64,000 nucleotides of DNA from Photobacterium ganghwense (GCF_003025595.1 NZ_PYMI01000003.1:372001-436000); one strand, 5' to 3'. Numbered from the stretch's first letter, positions 8,681 through 19,093 are shown. Translations and numbers: made by a program. The notes: generated by a model from the letters alone, not told the origin.

Positions 8681-9772
8681 TCAGTACTCGCTGAGAACAT
8701 CATCCAGTAATCGATCAATAGCCTGTACCACGTCATCGCTGGCACTTTCCATGGCTTCAATATGCTGGAGTAGTGCCTGTGATGACTGATGTAACCCTGC
8801 ATGTAATGCGTTTTTACCGGAATCATGCACTAACTGGTGTGGCGGGTTCAGTTTGCTGAAACTCGGTAAATGGCTGTATTTTTCCATGCCCGCGCCCTCA
8901 AAGTACCACTTGCCCAGACGGCATTCGGTATGGGCATTCAGGACAGAGGCAAAGTTTCGCTGTTCGATTTGGCTATAGACATTGTTTTTCCAGACCGTGT
9001 GATCAAGTTTCACCGTATCAAGAAAAGCCCTTGTGGATGCAGCTCTAATCACTTCCTGCATGTGCTTAGACTTAGTGAGTACGTCAGAAACTACGATCTC
9101 AATTTGTGTCGCTGATGTGGCAACATCATCGGCGCAATGACGATTTTCATTGATTGATTTTTTGATGCCGTCAGTTTGCGATTGTACCTGATTGACCAGT
9201 GATTCAATATCCGAACTGGCGCTCTGAGCTTTACCGGCCAGGTTTCTGACTTCACTGGCAACCACGGCAAACCCACGTCCTGCTTCACCGGCCCGTGCGG
9301 CTTCAATGGCGGCATTCAGGGCTAATAGGTTGGTCTGCGATGAGATTTCCTGAATCATTCCGACTAATTTTCCGATAGCGTTGGCCGTGTTGTCCAGCAC
9401 AATGGCAGATTCCATGCTCTCCTGTGCCTGCTGTTCGATTTTTTCCGCTCTTGAAGTGAGCCGTCTTAACGCCTGATGAGTTTGAGAAAACATTTCATCA
9501 AGCTCTTTTAGTGCCTCATTTTCTTGCTCCAGACTCTCCGCGCTGCTGGCTAAGCCATTACGGATCGTTTCCAGCATTCCACTGCCGCGCAGATGTAAAT
9601 TCAGCAGAGCAATCTCTAAAGTGTTGGATTGTTTTTCTAGATCGAGTTTCTGGTGAAGCTGGCTTAATTCAGCATTAAGTTCCTGGATTTCAGCTTGATG
9701 GTTTTCTCGTTCTTGCTGTAATTGTCGCCGTAGTGACTCGACTTCTCTTTTTATTGTTTTATTTAAAAGCAT
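8681..9772 (-). CDS. Cytoplasmic methyl-accepting chemotaxis protein with CZB domain
   Basis: A 363-residue soluble chemoreceptor with no transmembrane segment. Residues 1-70 form a coiled coil (Glu/Gln-rich heptads). The signalling tip follows at about residues 140-180 with [21 protein letters not shown] and [17 protein letters not shown]. The C-terminal ~110 residues are a CZB zinc-binding domain: [11 protein letters not shown] supplies the first His, [14 protein letters not shown] the Cys, and later His residues complete the site. CZB chemoreceptors such as TlpD and diguanylate cyclase DgcZ sense zinc or oxidants such as hypochlorous acid. There is no ligand-binding domain at the N-terminus. 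The gene is monocistronic; its arrays and kinases are elsewhere. Confidence 0.92.
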   Translation of the reverse strand: MLLNKTIKREVESLRRQLQQERENHQAEIQELNAELSQLHQKLDLEKQSNTLEIALLNLHLRGSGMLETIRNGLASSAESLEQENEALKELDEMFSQTHQALRRLTSRAEKIEQQAQESMESAIVLDNTANAIGKLVGMIQEISSQTNLLALNAAIEAARAGEAGRGFAVVASEVRNLAGKAQSASSDIESLVNQVQSQTDGIKKSINENRHCADDVATSATQIEIVVSDVLTKSKHMQEVIRAASTRAFLDTVKLDHTVWKNNVYSQIEQRNFASVLNAHTECRLGKWYFEGAGMEKYSHLPSFSKLNPPHQLVHDSGKNALHAGLHQSSQALLQHIEAMESASDDVVQAIDRLLDDVLSEY

Positions 9773-10005
9773 AAAATTCTCAAGGCTGACTTAATTGAGA
9801 TGAATGTAAATAACTTCTTTCTGGCAGTATACGAAGTTCGCATCCCTCGGAATGTAAGACGAATCACGAATAGTTATTCGCAACGTGGGTATTTGGGGGC
9901 AGGAAGAGGATCTTCTAAAAACCGATTATTGGTTGCCTGTGTTTTAATTGAACGGCTGGTCATGGTTTTGGTATCGCTCACTTTTTGCTTGTCCTGCTTC
10001 CTGTG

Positions 10006-10389
10006 TTAGCACTGAGTGAGTGTGCATGCATCTGTCAGGTTATCGATGGGTACCCAGCCAGAGGTTTCGACTTTATTGCTACAATTTGGAAATTCACACC
10101 ATATCCAACCGTTCATACGGGTTGATCCATACAGTGTATCCCCTTCATCCACGTTTAATTCCCGCGCGGTATAGCTTTTAAGTGCAATGGCCGTGTCATT
10201 GGTTATTCTTTTGAAAATTTGCTCGGGAACCCATCCGGCTGCACCGTCTTCAGTCCGGCAATAAAACCAGTTGTGCCACTCTTCCTGACCTTGATATTCT
10301 TCGCCTACGAACAATGTGGCGCCTTTCGCAAAATGAATAGGGTGAGGGTATTCACTTCGATGCTGGCGTGTGACTTTGTACAGTTTCAT
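10006..10389 (-). CDS. Bacterial SH3-like domain protein
   Basis: A 127-residue cytoplasmic protein that appears to be two SH3-like barrels in tandem. The first, residues 1-60, contains KGATLFVGEEY, WFYCRTEDGAAGWVP and EQIFK; the second, about 62-120, contains DEGDTLYGS, GWIWCEFPN and SGWVPIDNL. The repeated GWVP pattern at the end of each barrel is the visible signature of an internal duplication. There is no signal peptide. It begins after AAAAGGGAAAAG. It opens a run of small minus-strand genes of accessory type. Function unknown; SH3-like domains of this type bind peptides or cell-wall material. Confidence 0.75.
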   Translation of the reverse strand: MKLYKVTRQHRSEYPHPIHFAKGATLFVGEEYQGQEEWHNWFYCRTEDGAAGWVPEQIFKRITNDTAIALKSYTARELNVDEGDTLYGSTRMNGWIWCEFPNCSNKVETSGWVPIDNLTDACTLTQC

Positions 10390-10482
10390 CTTTTCCCTTT
10401 TCAGTAAAAATGTGACAGCACTTCCTTCGGCTGCTTTGTGAATAATTAAAGAAGCATTGAGCGTATTTAATTGCCGTAGTGG

Positions 10483-10701
10483 TTAACGGCCAGCTTCTAC
10501 CATAGTGATAATCTTCCTCGCTTTTTCAAAATGATCCAGCTGATGAGTGTGTATCCACCAAGTCGCCGCTTCCATCAGTAATTCCGGGTCATCGTTTTTA
10601 TTGGCAAAGAATGCATAAAAAGAAACCCCCACGTTTTCTCCTTTCTTCGCGATCTTTTTTGTACAAACGTCGATGATTTTTTCTCTTAATGAGTGGCGCA
10701 T
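10483..10701 (-). CDS. DUF6500-like small protein
   Basis: A ~72-residue protein with MRHSLREKIIDVCTKKIAKKG at its start, then NVGVSFYAFFANKNDDPELLMEAATWWIHTHQLDHFEKARKII. I believe this matches the uncharacterised DUF6500 group, recalled by pattern only. The frame is open upstream to an ATG at 10761, but the extra 20 residues look unlike coding sequence and no strong ribosome binding site favours either start. It is predicted to be all-alpha and cytoplasmic. Neighbouring genes on the same strand are similarly small and unrelated, as in a variable cassette-like region. Confidence 0.65.
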   Translation of the reverse strand: MRHSLREKIIDVCTKKIAKKGENVGVSFYAFFANKNDDPELLMEAATWWIHTHQLDHFEKARKIITMVEAGR

Positions 10702-10787
10702 AATGCTGGTTATCCATTTTCCGTTTTGTTGGTGCAAACTGATTGCCGCTTTGGATAACATTATCCAGTTGTTGCGGCACCCGTTGC

Positions 10788-11129
10788 TTAATACTGCGCC
10801 CCATCAATTTTTCTGACCGGAATACTTTGCAGTAATTCGGTGTCAGCCATTTTCATGTTGATCGCTATTATCTGGGAAGCGCATTGAGGCGTGGTTTTAT
10901 AGTGCGTGATACAGCCGCAGAGGTGACAGCGGTGGAACTCAACTTCTTTGTCACCCCAGATGTAGAATATTGACCTTTCTTTTGCAAAACTGATCACCAC
11001 CTCTTGCGGTGGGTAGTACGCCCATGATGCGGCATAACGGCGGCAAATAGAGCAATTACATTCACCCACTTCTTCAGGCTTATAGTTCGCTTTCAGGGTG
11101 ATATTTCCACAGTGGCATGAGACTTCCAT
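10788..11129 (-). CDS. GFA (glutathione-dependent formaldehyde-activating enzyme) domain protein
   Basis: A 113-residue zinc protein of the GFA/CENP-V fold. The N-terminal SCHCGNITLKA carries the first Cys pair, GECNCSICRRYA (about residues 22-33) the second set, and HRCHLCGCITHYK (about 67-79) the third, together making the two zinc sites of the fold. Family members are annotated as glutathione-dependent formaldehyde-activating enzymes, but many have no proven activity. The start follows a good GAGGA site 8 bases upstream. It is the middle member of the minus-strand run of small accessory genes. Confidence 0.85.
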   Translation of the reverse strand: MEVSCHCGNITLKANYKPEEVGECNCSICRRYAASWAYYPPQEVVISFAKERSIFYIWGDKEVEFHRCHLCGCITHYKTTPQCASQIIAINMKMADTELLQSIPVRKIDGAQY

Positions 11130-11158
11130 GTTAATCCTCTATTTTTATTTATAGCTTG

Positions 11159-11391
11159 TTAAGTAAGCTTGTTAGTGTGCTGCTTGTATTTACGTCTGGC
11201 GTGTGTAGAGTCCGTGGTCGGTAACCAAGTTTCTTTTTTCATATCGCTGGCTAGCTCCTGCGCAACCCATTTATCCATCGAGGGTACGGAATCGTCACAT
11301 CTGGTTGTTCAACGGTGCTATAACAGTGGACCGCGGCGTATCTCCATGTTGGTGCAATGTACGCATGGGGACTATTGAAGATAATCAACAC
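11159..11391 (-). pseudogene. Decayed coding fragment resembling PaiB (FMN-binding regulator)
   Basis: Two short overlapping frames look like remnants of coding sequence. From 11391 down to a stop at 11251, one frame gives LIIFNSPHAYIAP then PTWRYAAVHCYSTVE, which resembles the PaiB/FMN-binding negative regulator motifs around HAYISPSWY and VPTWNYAAVH, as if about a dozen residues between them were lost. In another frame, from ATG 11278 to TAA 11159, a 39-residue protein-like stretch (MDKWVAQELASDMKKETWLP...) follows; it is not obviously PaiB. Either a frameshifted, deleted gene or chance similarity. The upstream half of a PaiB gene is absent. Confidence 0.35.
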
Positions 11392-11551
11392 TCATTGGCT
11401 GACTGCTGAGGAATAATTAAGACTAAGCCGCCAAGAAAATCGAATACGGCCAGTGTAGCGGATATGTGGCAGCTATGTGAATCCCTGTATTGCAACCTGA
11501 ATGTTTCAACGCATTTATATTGGCGGTGATCTGAGAAAGGGACGATATTGA
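11392..11551. other. Intergenic filler in the accessory region
   Basis: No gene or strong structure seen. It lies between the decayed fragment and the terminator of the lipoprotein gene. Confidence 0.4.
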
Positions 11552-11594
11552 AGAAAAACAGGATTCAGCCAAGCGTATGTGGTGTTTGAATCCT
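11552..11594 (-). terminator. Terminator of the DUF2846-like lipoprotein gene
   Basis: On the minus strand AGGATTCA (11594-11587) pairs with TGAATCCT (11567-11560), followed by GTTTTTCTT. It is about 45 bp past the stop codon. Confidence 0.65.
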
Positions 11595-11637
11595 GCAAAA
11601 ATTGGCGGTAAAAGTGTTAGCGTTGAGCTTGAGTCAC

Positions 11638-12114
11638 TTAATTCGAGTTTCTTAAACCTTTAAGAATAGAGAGTGCGCCACTTTCAGTGTGCTCGATAAG
11701 CATGCTTTGGGTCTCCCCTTCGACGTTTGTCAGAGCACCCATGGGTAAGACATTGAGATTGACCAGTTCTCCGGTCCATTCCAGATAATAGATCTTGCCC
11801 GGGTTAAATGTGCCGTTAACTTTTAATTCTTTAAACCAGTCACTACGATTTACCTTTGGCATCGTAATGACATGCTCACCAGGCTCAAGGTCTACGCGAA
11901 GAAAGCCGCCATTTGTCAGACAGCCTTTTTCAACCTCATCAATGATGACGGGACGACAAATCAGTGCTCCAACAAATTTACTTTGCCTCATCAGATACAG
12001 GGCACTTTTATCGCTGTCGACTTTTACAGAGTTATCAAATTTTGCGCCGGTCGTCACACAGCCGGAAAGGAGCATCACTGCCAGGCAGTGAAAAAACAGC
12101 ACTAACTTTTTCAT
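11638..12114 (-). CDS. Lipoprotein, DUF2846-like
   Basis: A 158-residue predicted lipoprotein. The signal peptide is residues 1-18 with lipobox LLSGC and lipidated Cys19; the following residues VTT give no inner-membrane retention Asp. The mature part has KSALYLMRQSKFVGALICRPVIIDE, then GGFLRVDLEPGEHVITMP and GKIYYLEWTGEL, a small beta-domain pattern typical of DUF2846 proteins. The frame opens further upstream, but the ATG at 12114 gives a proper signal peptide. The function is unknown; it sits in the accessory run of minus-strand genes and has its own terminator. Confidence 0.75.
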   Translation of the reverse strand: MKKLVLFFHCLAVMLLSGCVTTGAKFDNSVKVDSDKSALYLMRQSKFVGALICRPVIIDEVEKGCLTNGGFLRVDLEPGEHVITMPKVNRSDWFKELKVNGTFNPGKIYYLEWTGELVNLNVLPMGALTNVEGETQSMLIEHTESGALSILKGLRNSN

Positions 12115-12321
12115 TTCTTTCTCATTGGATGAATGGATAACGCAATAATATGCTTCGTGTAACAATATGTTAAGAAATAAATGAAAGTTATTCTCATGTA
12201 TTTGTGATCAAGATTAAAAAAGTGTCTTTAGCGGCTTGGGCAATGTAAATGACGATACCGCGTCGAACGATGATTCAATCGAATAAAATAAGTTCAAAAA
12301 TAGGGTGTCGGTGAAAAGCAA

Positions 12322-12906
12322 TTAATACATATAGCCTAGCCAGTCGATTGAGCCGTTATTCCAGACTTTGCCACTGATCGATTTAATGAAAAGATCGTCG
12401 ACATGCTCAGTCGCCACACCATAACTTTGATGTTCATGTAATCTTAACCAGGTATTTGGCTCGCTGACTTGGGTAAAACCGTGACGTGTATAGAAGGCTG
12501 CCAAATCGGAAATCAGGATAATGAAGTCAACATCTTTTGTTATGGCATAATCGCTGAGTTCAGTTAACATCGCTGAGCCTATACCTTTTCCCCGATAATT
12601 CGCGTCGATGCAAAAATCAATAATTCCCAGTATTTTTAGTGGGGTCTCAGCGACATTGATGACCCGATAATCCAGCCCCATATAACCGACAAGTGTGTCA
12701 TCCCGGTATTTCGTCACTCGCATATGGGGTAATTGCTTGTAATAAGAACGTGCTACCTGATGCTCGGGGAATGCGGCATTTCGCAACCGAGTAATTGCTT
12801 CGTGCTCTTGGCGGGATACATCAATTTCAGCTGTGATTTTCAATATTTCACTCTTCTGTTTTTTAAATCTGGCATTGGCCTGTGGCTGGACTTGTTTAGC
12901 GGTCAC
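12322..12906 (-). CDS. GNAT family N-acetyltransferase
   Basis: A GNAT acetyltransferase of up to 194 residues. The acetyl-CoA pyrophosphate-binding loop is ANYRGKGIGSAML, within motif A following ILGIIDFCID; motif B is FYTRHGFTQVS. The N-terminal region, RLRNAAFPEHQVARSYYKQLPHMRV, resembles aminoglycoside N-acetyltransferase-like GNATs. The listed start is GTG at 12906 without a clear ribosome binding site; a TTG at 12843 preceded by AGAAGAG is a plausible alternative and would remove 21 basic residues. The substrate is unknown. It is the last of the small minus-strand accessory genes. Confidence 0.8.
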   Translation of the reverse strand: MTAKQVQPQANARFKKQKSEILKITAEIDVSRQEHEAITRLRNAAFPEHQVARSYYKQLPHMRVTKYRDDTLVGYMGLDYRVINVAETPLKILGIIDFCIDANYRGKGIGSAMLTELSDYAITKDVDFIILISDLAAFYTRHGFTQVSEPNTWLRLHEHQSYGVATEHVDDLFIKSISGKVWNNGSIDWLGYMY

Positions 12907-13177
12907 TTCGCGGCAGGCTGTGATTTACGCGCAGGTGTTAACCCCAGAACTTGTCGCTCTGACACGGTATATTCATCCGGTCTACTATGTCACGGGGATC
13001 ATCTGGCATTTGAGATCTAAGGCATGAAGGATAGGGTAGTGTTGAGGCCGTGCGAAGCTATTGATGAATTTATTTTCAGCAGCAGTCACAGGATTGGCGG
13101 GCAGGCTTGAAGATAGGCAGGCAAACTGCTATTGCTGAGGTACTGGCTATGGGTCTTAATGGGTAACAGGAGAGGGT

Positions 13178-13639
13178 ATGGTGCAACGGGTTTTGGTCGT
13201 CTGCATGGGTAATATTTGTCGTTCACCGACGGCTGAAGCGGTATTACGGACTAAAGTGGCAGAACGTGGGCTGTCCATGGAGATCGATTCTGCCGGGACA
13301 ATAGGTTATCACGCAGGAGAGTTGCCTGATCCGCGTTCTCGTGCAGCAGGGGAAGCTCGGGGATACAGTTTTTCGGGGATGCGTGCCCGCCAGGTTATTC
13401 CGGAGGATTTTGAAGTATTTGACCTGATATTAGCGGCAGATAACGCTAACTTACGGGATCTTCAGGCCATTTGTCCGGCTGACTATCGACACAAGGTGAA
13501 GTTGTTTATGGCGTATGGCCGCAGCGGCGTCACCGAAATTCCAGACCCGTATTACGGTGGCCCTCACGGCTTTGAACATGTTTTGGACTTAGTGGAAGAC
13601 GCAGCTGAAGCACTGCTGGATACATTGCCGATTCGCTGA
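13178..13639 (+). CDS. Low-molecular-weight protein-tyrosine phosphatase
   Basis: A 153-residue cytoplasmic phosphatase with the P-loop CMGNICRS at residues 9-16 (nucleophile Cys9, Arg15) and the general-acid motif DPYYGG near residue 130. Length and motifs match the LMW-PTP family. In Gram-negative bacteria some members (Wzb, Etp) control polysaccharide export by dephosphorylating a tyrosine kinase, but no capsule genes are nearby. The resemblance is as close to the general YfkJ-type group as to Wzb. ATG 13178 follows CAGGAGAGG. It is monocistronic, with a terminator 60 bp downstream. Confidence 0.92.
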   Translation: MVQRVLVVCMGNICRSPTAEAVLRTKVAERGLSMEIDSAGTIGYHAGELPDPRSRAAGEARGYSFSGMRARQVIPEDFEVFDLILAADNANLRDLQAICPADYRHKVKLFMAYGRSGVTEIPDPYYGGPHGFEHVLDLVEDAAEALLDTLPIR

Positions 13640-13700
13640 GTGGCGTTCACGTTTCGTGACGATCGCTCAGGTATGTTCTTCACGTCTGTAATATGCAATG

Positions 13701-13731
13701 AAACGCCCGCATTACGCGGGCGTTTTGATTT
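13701..13731 (+). terminator. Terminator after the tyrosine phosphatase gene
   Basis: AAACGCCCGC (13701-13710) pairs with GCGGGCGTTT (13716-13725), followed by TGATTT. The A tract on the left gives some activity in the opposite direction too. Confidence 0.75.
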
Positions 13732-13832
13732 AGCTGTTAACATCTTTCTGCGCGAGGTAACCAGCACCAAAAATCCAGAGCAAGGAAGCCAGCGCCAGAA
13801 AACCAGCACCACAAAACGACTATCGTGGCTGG

Positions 13833-15389
13833 TTAGCCCAGAGTATCGGTCGCTACTTTGTACGTCGGGTCTTCCATCAGGTTAACTTCCACCAGATTAC
13901 CGGCCTTTTTCAGCAGGGAACGACATTCAGGACTTAAGTGACGGATGTGCAGCGTTTTACCCTGGCTGGCATAGCGCTCGGCGATGGTATCAATGGCTTC
14001 GACTGCAGAGTGATCAGCAACACGCGACTGAGCAAAATCAATGATCACGTCTTGTGGATCATTTTTTGAGTCAAACAGGTCCAGGAAATGAGAAACTGAG
14101 CCGAAGAACAGCGGACCGTTCACTTCATAGATTTTCGAGCCGTTCTCATCGGTGTGGCTGGTGGCGAAAATATGCTTGGCATGTTCCCAGGCAAAAACCA
14201 GGGCAGAGTAGATCACACCCGCCAGTACTGCCAGTGCCAGGTCGAACGCCACAGTGACCCCTGTCACCAGGATGATGGCGAAAAAGTCATGTTTTGGTAC
14301 CTTGCGTGCCAGCTTGAAGGTTGCCCATTCGAAGGTGCCGATCACGACCATGAACATCACACCAACCAGCGCCGCCAGCGGGATCATTTCAATCAGATCA
14401 GAGCCGAACAGAATGAACAGCAGCAGACCCACGGCCCCTGTGATGCCTGACAGACGGCCACGGCCTCCGGAATTAATGTTGATCATTGACTGGCCGATCA
14501 TCGCACAGCCACCCATTGCACCAAACACCGAACAGGTCATGTTAGCCAGGCCCTGGCCGACACATTCCCGGTTCCCCTGACCGCGTGTTCCGGTCATTTC
14601 GTCAATCACGGTCAGCGTCAGCAGCGACTCAATCAGGCCAACGGCTGCCAGAATCAGAGAGTACGGCAGAATAATCTTCAAGGTTTCCAGATTGAAGCCA
14701 ACTTCAGGCAGCGCAAACGTCGGCAGTGAACCTGCCAGAGTAGCGTCGGCATTGCCACTCATCGAGCGGACAAAATCAATCACCGTACGGGTATCCAGGC
14801 CCAGGCCGTGTACCAACGCGGTAACGGTGATAATTGCAACCAGTGAAGACGGAACAGCTTTGGTCAGTTTAGGCAGGAAGTAAATGATGGCCATCGTCAG
14901 GGCCACCAGGCCCAGCATGAGGTAAAGTTGGGTACCCTGCATCCACTGAAGCGCCCCGGTTGCATCCGGTACTTTAAACTGGCCAAGCTGAGCGAGGAAA
15001 ATAACGATCGCCAGACCATTCACAAAACCGATCATGACCGGATGAGGAACCATACGGATGAACTTACCCAGTTTAAAGGCACCGGCGAGGATCTGGAATA
15101 CGCCCGCCAGCATGATAGCAGCAAACAGGTACTGGATTCCGTGTTCGGCAACCAGGCTGACCATGACAACGGCCATAGCACCGGTGGCACCGGAAATCAT
15201 ACCCGGGCGGCCGCCAAGAACCGCGGTAACCAGGCCGACGATGAACGCGGCATACAGGCCGACCATTGGGTCGACACCGGCAACGAAAGCGAAGGCAACA
15301 GCCTCCGGAACAAGAGCCAGGGCAACGGTCAGCCCTGAAAGAACGTCATTTTTGACTGACTGTCTTGAAAATTGTGGGAACTCAAACAT
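13833..15389 (-). CDS. SulP family anion transporter with STAS domain
   Basis: A 518-residue SLC26/SulP inner-membrane transporter. The N-terminal signature is intact ([33 protein letters not shown]), followed by [14 protein letters not shown] and about 12-14 helices to residue ~400. The C-terminal ~110 residues form a cytoplasmic STAS domain. Family members carry sulfate, bicarbonate, dicarboxylates or chloride; cyanobacterial BicA and E. coli YchM/DauA are relatives, so bicarbonate or dicarboxylate uptake is possible but not shown. It stands alone, in convergence with the phosphatase gene. No carbonic anhydrase is fused or adjacent. Confidence 0.9.
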   Translation of the reverse strand: MFEFPQFSRQSVKNDVLSGLTVALALVPEAVAFAFVAGVDPMVGLYAAFIVGLVTAVLGGRPGMISGATGAMAVVMVSLVAEHGIQYLFAAIMLAGVFQILAGAFKLGKFIRMVPHPVMIGFVNGLAIVIFLAQLGQFKVPDATGALQWMQGTQLYLMLGLVALTMAIIYFLPKLTKAVPSSLVAIITVTALVHGLGLDTRTVIDFVRSMSGNADATLAGSLPTFALPEVGFNLETLKIILPYSLILAAVGLIESLLTLTVIDEMTGTRGQGNRECVGQGLANMTCSVFGAMGGCAMIGQSMININSGGRGRLSGITGAVGLLLFILFGSDLIEMIPLAALVGVMFMVVIGTFEWATFKLARKVPKHDFFAIILVTGVTVAFDLALAVLAGVIYSALVFAWEHAKHIFATSHTDENGSKIYEVNGPLFFGSVSHFLDLFDSKNDPQDVIIDFAQSRVADHSAVEAIDTIAERYASQGKTLHIRHLSPECRSLLKKAGNLVEVNLMEDPTYKVATDTLG

Positions 15390-15656
15390 GATGATTCGAT
15401 TTGCTTTGGGTCTGGTGATGACAAAGAGCGTACAAAGGCCGTGATCCTACAGAAATCTGTGATTCGGTTCAACTTTTGTTCAACTTGTTTAGCAAGATTT
15501 GTCTCGGAATGTAAAAAAGCTTGATGGCTATTACGTTTATTTTGAAAAACGTGTGATTTTGCAGGTAGTGGGCATGTCTGCGGTGTGCTCGTTGTGAGTT
15601 CAAGCCGTAAAGGAGAAATCACGATAGCCGGAGGCACCGTTGTTACAAACATTTGG
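15390..15656. other. Intergenic region upstream of the SulP gene
   Basis: Between the SulP start codon and the rne terminator. No gene seen; it should contain the SulP promoter on the minus strand. Confidence 0.4.
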
Positions 15657-15692
15657 CAATAAAAAAGCCATGCCGTTTAAGGCATGGCTTTT
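15657..15692 (-). terminator. Terminator of rne
   Basis: AAAAGCCATGCC and GGCATGGCTTTT form a 12-bp stem (15663-15674 with 15681-15692). On the minus strand the T run is TTTTTTATT, placing it 55 bp after the rne stop codon. Confidence 0.88.
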
Positions 15693-15748
15693 ATGGGTAC
15701 TTTCATCGTCACCTGCCGGATGGTACCAGCAGGTGAGAGCCAGACGGC

Positions 15749-18700
15749 TTATTCTGCAGTCGGTTTGCTCATTGGCGATGTTGCACGGTTGCTTGCTCCC
15801 TGGCTGCCACCTTGACGGCCAAGTACACGAGGTTCACGCATTGGTGCGATGGCCACGATGCTTGGTTCCGCTACGATTGATGGTGCTGGTGCTTTGGTCA
15901 TCGGAGAAACAGCATGGTTACCGCGAGGTGTATTCGCCGTCACTTGCTCTTTCACTGCTGCCACAACAACAGGTGCTTCAGCTACCGGTGCGACTGCATC
16001 TGCTTCAGCATCCATAGGCATTGTCATACCCATCATAGCGGCTTGTGCAGCAGCAACGGCTTCAGCAACCTCAGCATCCGCCGTGGTTGTTTCAGCGTTA
16101 ACTGGCTCTTCGGCTACCGTAACGTCTTTAGCCACGTTAGTCGCCTCAGTTGCAGCTGATTCAACAACCTCAACGGTAGTCACCTCGGCTTCCTGGCGGG
16201 CAGGCTCGGCTGCTACAGGCGCTTCGGTTGGTTGCGCTTGAGCCGTCACCTCTGAGCGCAGTGGGAAGACTTTACCCATTGCCATCTCTGGAGACGCTAC
16301 ACCGCTACGCAGTGCCGGTACAGCCGATGCTTCAGTCACGGCAACCGTTTCTTGTGCAATCGTTGCTTCTGTAACTGCTACGTTTTCTGCTACTACAGCT
16401 TCTTCATCCAGAGCGACAACCGGCTCTTTAGACGCAGATGGCCATACTTTACCCATTGCCATTTCTGGTGAAGCCACGCCGCTGTGCAGACGAGGAACCG
16501 CCTTTGGTTTCTCAACAACAGAAATCACGTTTTCGATATCGTTCAGAACATCGCTGGCTTCTTCAACCGCATGGCCCACAGCTTCCGTTACGATGCCTTC
16601 AACGTCTTCATCTTTTTCCGGACGGGTGTCACGGATACGACGACGGCGTTGGCCGCTTGCACGAAGATGACGCGGCGAGCGACGGTTACGGCGCTGACCG
16701 TTACCTTCCTGACCACCGTTGTCCTGTTCGATAGCTTCTTCCGCTGCTTCTTCAACAATCTCTTCAGACTTGGCCATTTTTGCCATTTCTGTGCCCATTG
16801 CTTGCAGTGGCGAAGCATCTTTCGCGTCCTGTACGGCATCCAGCATCAGCTCTTGTGTCTGCTCGGCATCATCAGTAAGACGCACTTTCTTACGCAGGTC
16901 ACGGCGCTGACGACGTTGTTTCACCTTAGCGGCTTTTTCCTGCTCAGGCTTCTCTTCCACAACAGGTTTTTCAGCTTTGGCAGGTTTCGCAGCCTTTGGT
17001 GCTTTCTCTTCAGTGCGGCGCTGTTTCTGAGCTTGAATGTCTTCACGGCGTGACTGACGTTTTTGCTCTTTCTCTTTACGCTGCGGAGCTGCTTGCTTAT
17101 CGCTAGCCTGTGGTTGCTGTTGTTCAGGTTTGTCTTTCGCCTTCTCGTTACGACGGCGAGACATACGCTGTTCACGCTGCTCAGCAACTTGCTTGTTGTC
17201 CGCTTCCTGACGTTCAGGACGGTTACGGCGAGTGCCTTCTTTCGGCTGACGACGGCCTTCCTGACGCTCGTTACGACGGTTGTCCGGACGACGGTTGTCA
17301 CGACGGTCACGGCGGTTACGCTTACCGTTGTCTTGTTTCTCTTCCTGCTTTGCCTCAGTGGCAGGCGAGAAGAAGTTAGCAATCGCGGTGATCAGGCGGC
17401 TGAAAATACCTGGCTTGGTTTCACTTGGCGCGCTTGCAACAGGAGCCGCCTGCGGTTTCGCTTTGGCTTCCGGCTTTGGTTGCGGCGCGCTGAAACCTTG
17501 CAGAACAGGTTCTTCACGCTTCTTCACGGTCAGGCGCTCTTGAGGCGATTCGTTCGACTCGGCTTCACGCAATGCTTCAATCGCACGAGGCAGGTTGTAA
17601 GACAGTGTTTCATGCTCATCACCGGTACGGACACGAATCACTTCAAAGTGCGGCGTTTCCATATCGGCATTCGGTACGATGATCACGCGCACATCGTGCG
17701 ATTTTTCAATGTACTGAACAGAACGGCGTTTTTCGTTAAGCAGGTAAGAAGCAATAGCCACTGGCACAATCGCCAGTACCTGAGAGGTGTTATCCTTCAG
17801 GGCTTCTTCTTCGATCAGACGCAGGATGGACAGCGACAGTGATTCACTGTCACGGATAACACCCGTACCGCTACAACGAGGACAAACGTGATGGCTCGCT
17901 TCTGCCAGAGACGGGCTCAGGCGCTGGCGAGACATTTCCAGCAGACCAAAACGTGAGATGCGGCCAATCTGAACACGGGCACGGTCCATACGGACGGCTT
18001 CGCGCAGACGGTTTTCTACTTCACGTTGGTGACGCACTGGTGTCATATCGATGAAGTCGATGACCACCAGACCACCCAAGTCACGCAGGCGCAGCTGGCG
18101 AGCGATTTCATCGGCCGCTTCCAGGTTAGTCTGCAGAGCGGTTTCTTCAATATCGCCACCCTTAGTTGCACGGGCGGAGTTGATATCAATAGAGGTCAGA
18201 GCTTCGGTTGGGTCGATAACGATAGAACCACCTGATGGCAGACGAACCTCACGCTGGAAGGCTGATTCGATCTGATTCTCAATCTGGTAATGATTGAACA
18301 GTGGTGTATCGCTGTTTTCATACAGTTTTACGCGAGACATGAAGTCCGGACGTACCTGCTGAATGTGTTCGCGGGCACGGTCGTAGATCTTTTTGCTGTC
18401 AATGACGATTTCACCGATGTCACGGCGCAGGTAGTCACGAATAGCACGAGCGATAACGTTACTTTCCTGATGGATAAGGAACGGTGCTGGTGCTGAGTCT
18501 GCTGCGTCTTTTACGCGATCCCAGTGGTTCAGCAGGTAGTTCAGATCGTATTCCAGATCTTCTGCTGATTTACCCACGCCGGCTGTGCGCACGATAAGGC
18601 CCATGCCTTGCGGCAGTTCCAGTGTGCTCAGTGCAGCTTTCAGCTGGGTACGCTCGTCACCCTCGATGCGGCGGGAAATACCACCTGCACGCGGGTTGTT

Positions 18701-19093
18701 CGGCATTAGAACCAGATAGCTACCAGCCAGAGAGATAAACGTGGTTAACGCGGCGCCTTTGTTGCCTCGCTCTTCTTTGTCTACCTGAACGATAACTTCC
18801 TGACCTTCCTTCAGGACTTCCTTAATGTTAGGACGGCCTTGGTAAGTGTAATCAGCAGGGAAGTAATCGCGGGCGATTTCTTTAAGAGGAAGGAAACCGT
18901 GACGTTCTGCACCATAGTCAACGAACGCTGCTTCCAGGCTTGGTTCGATACGTGTGATGCGTCCTTTGTAGATATTTGCTTTTTTAGATTCGTGGCCAGG
19001 GCTTTCGATATCCAAATCGAAGAGCTTCTGCCCATCAACTAATGCGACGCGCAACTCTTCCTTTTGAGTTGCGTTGATCAACATTCTTTTCAT
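15749..19093 (-). CDS. rne: Ribonuclease E, catalytic subunit and scaffold of the RNA degradosome
   Basis: A 1114-residue endoribonuclease. The N-terminal ~510 residues closely follow E. coli: S1 domain (about 35-125), DNase I-like domain with [13 protein letters not shown] and [11 protein letters not shown] carrying the catalytic Asp residues, and the zinc-link CPRCSG. The membrane-anchoring amphipathic helix is conserved ([16 protein letters not shown], about 565-585), then Arg-rich RNA-binding segments and the [19 protein letters not shown] box. The enolase-recognition motif ASPE-x-A-x-GKV occurs twice, at 874-884 and 933-943; E. coli has one. The extreme C-terminus has the [14 protein letters not shown] block known to bind PNPase. 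A ~400-bp leader precedes it, as expected for autoregulation. Confidence 0.97.
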   Translation of the reverse strand: MKRMLINATQKEELRVALVDGQKLFDLDIESPGHESKKANIYKGRITRIEPSLEAAFVDYGAERHGFLPLKEIARDYFPADYTYQGRPNIKEVLKEGQEVIVQVDKEERGNKGAALTTFISLAGSYLVLMPNNPRAGGISRRIEGDERTQLKAALSTLELPQGMGLIVRTAGVGKSAEDLEYDLNYLLNHWDRVKDAADSAPAPFLIHQESNVIARAIRDYLRRDIGEIVIDSKKIYDRAREHIQQVRPDFMSRVKLYENSDTPLFNHYQIENQIESAFQREVRLPSGGSIVIDPTEALTSIDINSARATKGGDIEETALQTNLEAADEIARQLRLRDLGGLVVIDFIDMTPVRHQREVENRLREAVRMDRARVQIGRISRFGLLEMSRQRLSPSLAEASHHVCPRCSGTGVIRDSESLSLSILRLIEEEALKDNTSQVLAIVPVAIASYLLNEKRRSVQYIEKSHDVRVIIVPNADMETPHFEVIRVRTGDEHETLSYNLPRAIEALREAESNESPQERLTVKKREEPVLQGFSAPQPKPEAKAKPQAAPVASAPSETKPGIFSRLITAIANFFSPATEAKQEEKQDNGKRNRRDRRDNRRPDNRRNERQEGRRQPKEGTRRNRPERQEADNKQVAEQREQRMSRRRNEKAKDKPEQQQPQASDKQAAPQRKEKEQKRQSRREDIQAQKQRRTEEKAPKAAKPAKAEKPVVEEKPEQEKAAKVKQRRQRRDLRKKVRLTDDAEQTQELMLDAVQDAKDASPLQAMGTEMAKMAKSEEIVEEAAEEAIEQDNGGQEGNGQRRNRRSPRHLRASGQRRRRIRDTRPEKDEDVEGIVTEAVGHAVEEASDVLNDIENVISVVEKPKAVPRLHSGVASPEMAMGKVWPSASKEPVVALDEEAVVAENVAVTEATIAQETVAVTEASAVPALRSGVASPEMAMGKVFPLRSEVTAQAQPTEAPVAAEPARQEAEVTTVEVVESAATEATNVAKDVTVAEEPVNAETTTADAEVAEAVAAAQAAMMGMTMPMDAEADAVAPVAEAPVVVAAVKEQVTANTPRGNHAVSPMTKAPAPSIVAEPSIVAIAPMREPRVLGRQGGSQGASNRATSPMSKPTAE

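Noticed and set aside
9773..13177. Chromosomal integron cassette array
   Set aside because: Gene content is suggestive, but no attC-like imperfect palindromes with conserved core ends separate the genes, and no integrase is present.
17063..17842. 259-codon open frame antisense to rne, plus further frames in 15640-17543
   Set aside because: They lie opposite the Arg- and Glu-rich tail of RNase E, where the complementary strand is naturally free of stops; no ribosome binding site or family similarity.
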